A stretch of 64,000 nt of DNA, from the NCBI GenBank assembly GCA_020438795.1, contig JAGQTY010000012.1, positions 1 through 64,000 on the forward strand, in the 5' to 3' direction. This document shows, one piece after another, positions 60,750 to 64,000 of the stretch; within the stretch, counting starts at the first letter, position 1; the number at the start of each line of letters is the position of its first letter. Made by a program: the position numbers and the translations under genes. Origin of the DNA: Actinomycetota bacterium. Its GTDB lineage: Bacteria > Actinomycetota > Actinomycetes > S36-B12 > GCA-2699445. Under the pieces are notes generated by a model that saw only the letters and a program-made list of their open reading frames with translations, made no database searches and had not been told where the DNA came from.

Positions 60750-62456
60750 TCAAACCACACCGTGATCCCTGACATGCCGGTCGGGGCGCTGCCGGCTCGC
60801 CGGGATCGCGGCAGGGATGGTCCGGCTCGACCGCTGCCATGGCTCGCGCGCGGGGCGATGATAGAAGTAGCCCTGCCCACACTCGATCGCTCCGGCGGCA
60901 AGCCAGTCGTGCTGCTCCTGGGTCTCCACGCCTTCCACGATGATTGGGATGCGCAACGTCCTGCCGATGTGGGCCATTCCCTCGATGAGCGAATAGGATC
61001 CCTGCCGCAGGAACTGGCCATCGAGCTTCAGCCAGTCGACGGGCAGTTGCTCGAGATAGGCGAATGAACTGTACCCCGTGCCGAAGTCGTCGATCGCGAT
61101 CGCAAAGCCCATCTCCTGGAGTTCGAGCAGGGCCCTCACCCCAGCATCCGCATGTTCGATGAGCGTATCCTCAGTGACTTCGAGCACCAGCCGACCAGCC
61201 ACGTCGTGGACCTCGGCCAATTCCCGCATCAGGTGCAGATACTGCTCGGGCTCGCGCAGTGTCACCGGCGAAACATTGACATGCAATCGACCGGGGACCG
61301 CCTCGAGCAGTCCGGCGGCCTGCCGGACCACCCAGTGATCGATGTCCGGAACCAGATTCGACTGCTGCAACTGTCCGATGAATGCGCCCGCCGGCAGCAG
61401 CCCCCGATGGGGATGATTCCAGCGCAGCAGCCCCTCGTAGGCGACAGGGTGCCGGGTGCCCGTGTCCACAACCTCCTGGAAGTGCAGCTCGAACTCGCTG
61501 AGGCCGAGCCGGATCTGGGAACGCAACTGACCGATCTGTTGTTCGGCCAGCAGATCATCGCGGCGCATGGTCTCGTCATATACGACCACGGTCCCGCCCT
61601 GCTGTTTGGCTCGGTGCACTGCCCGGTCCACCTCGGTGAGCATCGCCTGAGCGTCTGAGTCACCGTCACCGACAACGACGCCCCAGCTCGCTGACATCTC
61701 GATCCCGTGTGGTCCGAGACGTTTCAGTCCACAGCCCCGGACGCAGAGCTCCCGGATCGCAGCCAGCGCGTCATGCTCGTCAAGGTCACGGATCACCATG
61801 GCGAACTCGTCACCACCGAGGCGACCCACGGCAGCACCGGGGACACCATCCTGTATCTCTCGCGCGACCAGCTGCAGTGCGTCATCGCCGACACTGTGGC
61901 CGTAGGTGTCGTTGATCCGTTTCACGTTGTCGACGTCGCAGAAGGCGAGTACCACGTCGGTCGTGCTGTCCGCTCGGCGCAATGCCCGGTCCAGCGCGTC
62001 CATGAGTGCCCTCCGGTTCAGTACCCCGGTCAACGGATCGGTGAGCGCCGACTGCAGCGTCTCCTGCTCGAGGCGCTTGCGCCGGATCGCATTCGAGATG
62101 CAGTTGCGGTAGACGTCGGCGAGCGTCATCTGCTTGTACAGGAAGTCCTGGGCTCCCATGTCGATGGCGCGCTGCTGCTGCTCCTCGTCCGGGTCCCGAC
62201 CCGTCAGCGCCACCACCGGGGTGTTACCGGCCCCATCCACCAGCGCCTCGATGGTGCCCAGTCCCTGCGAGTCGGGCAGGCCGAGGTCAGCGAACACGAT
62301 GTCCACCGGATGCCGTTCCAGGTGATGCAGGGCATCGGCCAGACGTTCGACCGTTTCGATCCGGGCGTTGCGGTATGCCTTGCGGATCTCGGCCTGATGC
62401 GTGAGGGCATCCAGGGGATTGTCCTCGACGAGCAGAACCTCGATGGCGACCGGCAC
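60750..62456 (-). CDS. Response-regulator diguanylate cyclase/phosphodiesterase (REC-GGDEF-EAL)
   Basis: About 568 residues. REC (1-120) has acidic pocket VEDN, phospho-Asp in FADLGLPDS, Thr in ALTGRD and Lys in FLYKQ. GGDEF (about 135-300) has the intact RLGGDEFAMV, so it may make c-di-GMP, but no RxxD inhibitory site is seen upstream. EAL (about 310-560) reads EGLLRW, with NVSP, EVTEDTL, DDFGTGYSS and LKLDGQF all present, so phosphodiesterase activity is plausible. No histidine kinase is adjacent. Two GTG starts exist (62462, 62456); GGAG at 5-nt spacing favours the second. Confidence 0.9.
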   Translation of the reverse strand: MPVAIEVLLVEDNPLDALTHQAEIRKAYRNARIETVERLADALHHLERHPVDIVFADLGLPDSQGLGTIEALVDGAGNTPVVALTGRDPDEEQQQRAIDMGAQDFLYKQMTLADVYRNCISNAIRRKRLEQETLQSALTDPLTGVLNRRALMDALDRALRRADSTTDVVLAFCDVDNVKRINDTYGHSVGDDALQLVAREIQDGVPGAAVGRLGGDEFAMVIRDLDEHDALAAIRELCVRGCGLKRLGPHGIEMSASWGVVVGDGDSDAQAMLTEVDRAVHRAKQQGGTVVVYDETMRRDDLLAEQQIGQLRSQIRLGLSEFELHFQEVVDTGTRHPVAYEGLLRWNHPHRGLLPAGAFIGQLQQSNLVPDIDHWVVRQAAGLLEAVPGRLHVNVSPVTLREPEQYLHLMRELAEVHDVAGRLVLEVTEDTLIEHADAGVRALLELQEMGFAIAIDDFGTGYSSFAYLEQLPVDWLKLDGQFLRQGSYSLIEGMAHIGRTLRIPIIVEGVETQEQHDWLAAGAIECGQGYFYHRPAREPWQRSSRTIPAAIPASRQRPDRHVRDHGVV

Positions 62457-62474
62457 GCCCACTCCAACGATAGG

Positions 62475-62486
62475 GGACTTTAGTCC
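62475..62486. promoter_or_regulatory. Palindrome upstream of the REC-GGDEF-EAL gene
   Basis: GGACT-N2-AGTCC, a perfect dyad just upstream of TATCGT (minus strand, 62467-62472), a possible -10. Candidate operator. Confidence 0.35.
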
Positions 62487-62527
62487 TGTATATCGCAGGA
62501 GCGCTCAAGATCACATGCTGAGCGCAG

Positions 62528-63412
62528 TCAACCCGGCAGGTCGGTCAGGGCTGGCACCAGGGTGCGGCCGTACTCCTGGACCTCCTCGGCCGGGTGGGGA
62601 CCACCCGGCGTCAGGATCACCATGTCCACGCCGAGGTCGGCGTAGCCCTGCATCTCAGTGAGGAATGCCGGAGTCTGCGCGACGGTGGGTGGGGGCGAGG
62701 TGTAAAGAATGGTCTTCTCGATGCCGTCATAGTCACGCCCGATGGCTTCACAGTGCCCGCGCAACGTGGCCAGCGCAGTACCAACGGCCTCGAGACCCCC
62801 GATCGTGAAGAAGTTGCACGCATCGCCATATCGAGCGGTCAGCGGCAGAGTTCGCTTCGGTCCCATGCCACCGATCAGGATCGGCGGGTGTGGACGCTGG
62901 ATGCTCTGCGGCAGGTTCAGTGTCTCGGCCAGGAGGTAGTACCGGCCGTCATAGGAGCCATCATCGTCGCTCCACATCTGCAGGCAGATCTGCAGGGTCT
63001 CCTCCAGCCGGTCGAACCGCTCCCCCAGCGGCGGCATCGCCACGCCCAGTCCGAGGTGTTCGCGCTCATACCAGGCGGCACCGATGCCGAGCATCGCCCT
63101 GCCTCCCGAAAGGACGTCCAGTGTCGTGACCTGCTTCGCCAGGATCCCAGGATTGCGGTACGTCACGCCGGTGACGAGCAGGCCGAGACGAACGCGTTCG
63201 GTGATCCCCGCCAGATACCCGAGGCTCGTGTATCCCTCGAGCATGTCCAGCGCGGGGCCGCCCAGTTGCTCCATCTGGAAGTAGTGATCCATGAACGTGA
63301 TCTGGCTGACACCCCCCTGTTCGGCGGCGTCAGCGATATCCCTCAGGGTCGTACGGATCGGACCGATTCCTTGCGCCCAGGTGAAGTTGGCGATGTGCAT
63401 TCCGACTCTCAT
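62528..63412 (-). CDS. LLM-class (luciferase-like) F420-dependent oxidoreductase
   Basis: A 294-residue TIM-barrel flavin/F420 enzyme. MRVGMHIANFTWAQG is followed by FMDHYFQME, RVRLGLLVTGVTYRNPGILAKQVTTLDVLSGGRAMLGIGAAWYEREH (the classic LLM signature) and HPPILIGGMGPKRTLPLTARYGDACNFF. Actinobacterial members usually use reduced F420 instead of FMN. The substrate is unknown. GGGAGAGTGGGAC precedes the ATG. Confidence 0.92.
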   Translation of the reverse strand: MRVGMHIANFTWAQGIGPIRTTLRDIADAAEQGGVSQITFMDHYFQMEQLGGPALDMLEGYTSLGYLAGITERVRLGLLVTGVTYRNPGILAKQVTTLDVLSGGRAMLGIGAAWYEREHLGLGVAMPPLGERFDRLEETLQICLQMWSDDDGSYDGRYYLLAETLNLPQSIQRPHPPILIGGMGPKRTLPLTARYGDACNFFTIGGLEAVGTALATLRGHCEAIGRDYDGIEKTILYTSPPPTVAQTPAFLTEMQGYADLGVDMVILTPGGPHPAEEVQEYGRTLVPALTDLPG

Positions 63413-63608
63413 GTCCCACTCTCCCTTGCCAACAACCGGTACGGCATGGAAACCACCCTATGCCACCGGTGACAGTGGCGCAGGCCCGTGGCGCTGGCAG
63501 GGATTCTGCACGAGCGAGGATTCCTGCGGACGACGGATCTTCTGGGGCGCAACCGCGCGGCCAGCGCCTGTAGCCTGAGGACGATGAACACCGAGGGTCG
63601 GAGTGGAC

Positions 63609-64000
63609 ATGTCATGGAGGCGCACGTTCACCGTGGCCGTACTGACGTGCCTGATAGCGGTGGCCGGCTGTTCAGCCTCGGACACTGAGACTGAGGACCC
63701 CACACTCGGGATTCTGCTCCAGGGTTCTGCGCTCGTAGCGCAGTACGAGGACTTCAAGGCGGCCATGGCCGAGCTCGGATACATCGAGGGCGAGAGCATC
63801 CAGTACCTGTTCAACGGCCCCGTGATAGAGAACGCGGATCTCGAATCCAGCGCGGAGCAGGTGGTCGCGGCTGATCCTGACGTCGTGGTCACATGGACCA
63901 GCAGCTCAGCACTTGCGATGGACCGGGCCCTGGGTCCTGACAGTGCCATCCCGCACCTGTTCAGCGCGGTGACCGATCCCGTGGGTAGTGGTGTAGTGGA
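63609..64000 (+). CDS. ABC transporter substrate-binding lipoprotein, 3' end missing
   Basis: The first 130 residues of an ABC_sub_bind/TrpX-type protein. Signal peptide MSWRRTFTVAVLTCLIAV leads into lipobox VAGC (lipidated Cys21). The first lobe reads TLGILLQGSALVAQYEDFKAAMAELGYIEGESI, then ADPDVVVTWTSSSALAMDRALG and IPHLFSAVTDPVGSGVV. The family binds amino acids or small aromatics. Permease and ATPase genes are expected beyond the window. GGAG lies 5 nt upstream, and TAGCCT (63571-63576) is a probable -10. Confidence 0.85.
   Translation, partial: MSWRRTFTVAVLTCLIAVAGCSASDTETEDPTLGILLQGSALVAQYEDFKAAMAELGYIEGESIQYLFNGPVIENADLESSAEQVVAADPDVVVTWTSSSALAMDRALGPDSAIPHLFSAVTDPVGSGVV

Noticed and set aside
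63584..63688. A 34-codon frame starting ATGAACACC, 7 nt after TAGCCT, overlapping the ABC lipoprotein start
   Set aside because: Could be a leaderless upstream peptide, but it is out of frame, has no known features, and the ABC gene has its own good ribosome site.

Overview
The window is high-GC DNA from an actinobacterium. The evidence is an F420-type luciferase-like oxidoreductase, many starts consistent with leaderless transcription (TAnnnT followed by 6-7 nt and then ATG or GTG), frequent GTG starts, Gram-positive lipoproteins and a PASTA-tailed PBP1. I cannot assign a family or genus. No rRNA, tRNA, CRISPR array, insertion sequence or prophage was seen. Both ends cut through genes.

Layout. 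1-9.8 kb: end of a lipoprotein, a DUF1905 protein, a VapBC toxin-antitoxin pair, a superfamily II helicase, a small secreted protein, a lipase-like lipoprotein and a class A PBP. 9.8-21 kb: a secreted coiled-coil/proline-rich protein, DUF2306 and SDR genes, a TetR/DUF4386 divergent pair with two matching operators, TypA/BipA, a channel-like protein with a degenerate filter, a PlsC acyltransferase, and an AHSA1-UbiD-UbiX run for prenyl-FMN-dependent decarboxylation. 21-44 kb: more than a third of the window is a translationally coupled two-gene operon for giant Sec-exported repeat proteins of 3,332 and 4,350 residues. Each has WGDG/BspA-like (DUF285) modules, fibronectin-III-like domains, then a long array of about 85-residue beta repeats (12 and 28 copies). 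They look like very long cell-surface fibres or adhesins.

44.5-51.8 kb: a flavodoxin, then a light-response cluster. A B12-binding photoreceptor-like regulator with W-x9-EH and DxHxxP motifs is followed by overlapping genes for a DUF2867 oxidoreductase, a DNA photolyase and an alpha/beta hydrolase, ending in a hairpin. An MMPL exporter diverges from it, and both promoters carry the same ATTAG-N2-CTAAW palindrome. 51.7-54.8 kb: a membrane protein, DUF1697, and a BglII/BstYI-like restriction enzyme paired with an MT-A70 adenine methyltransferase. 54.8-64 kb: Kup potassium uptake, an AI-2E family transporter with a small membrane protein, ROK sugar kinase, GNAT, a secreted protein, a REC-GGDEF-EAL regulator, an LLM oxidoreductase, and the start of an ABC substrate-binding lipoprotein.

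The best candidates for something undescribed are the giant repeat-protein operon and the light-regulator/photolyase/MMPL divergon with its shared operator. All functions are inferred from sequence reading alone; no database search was possible.
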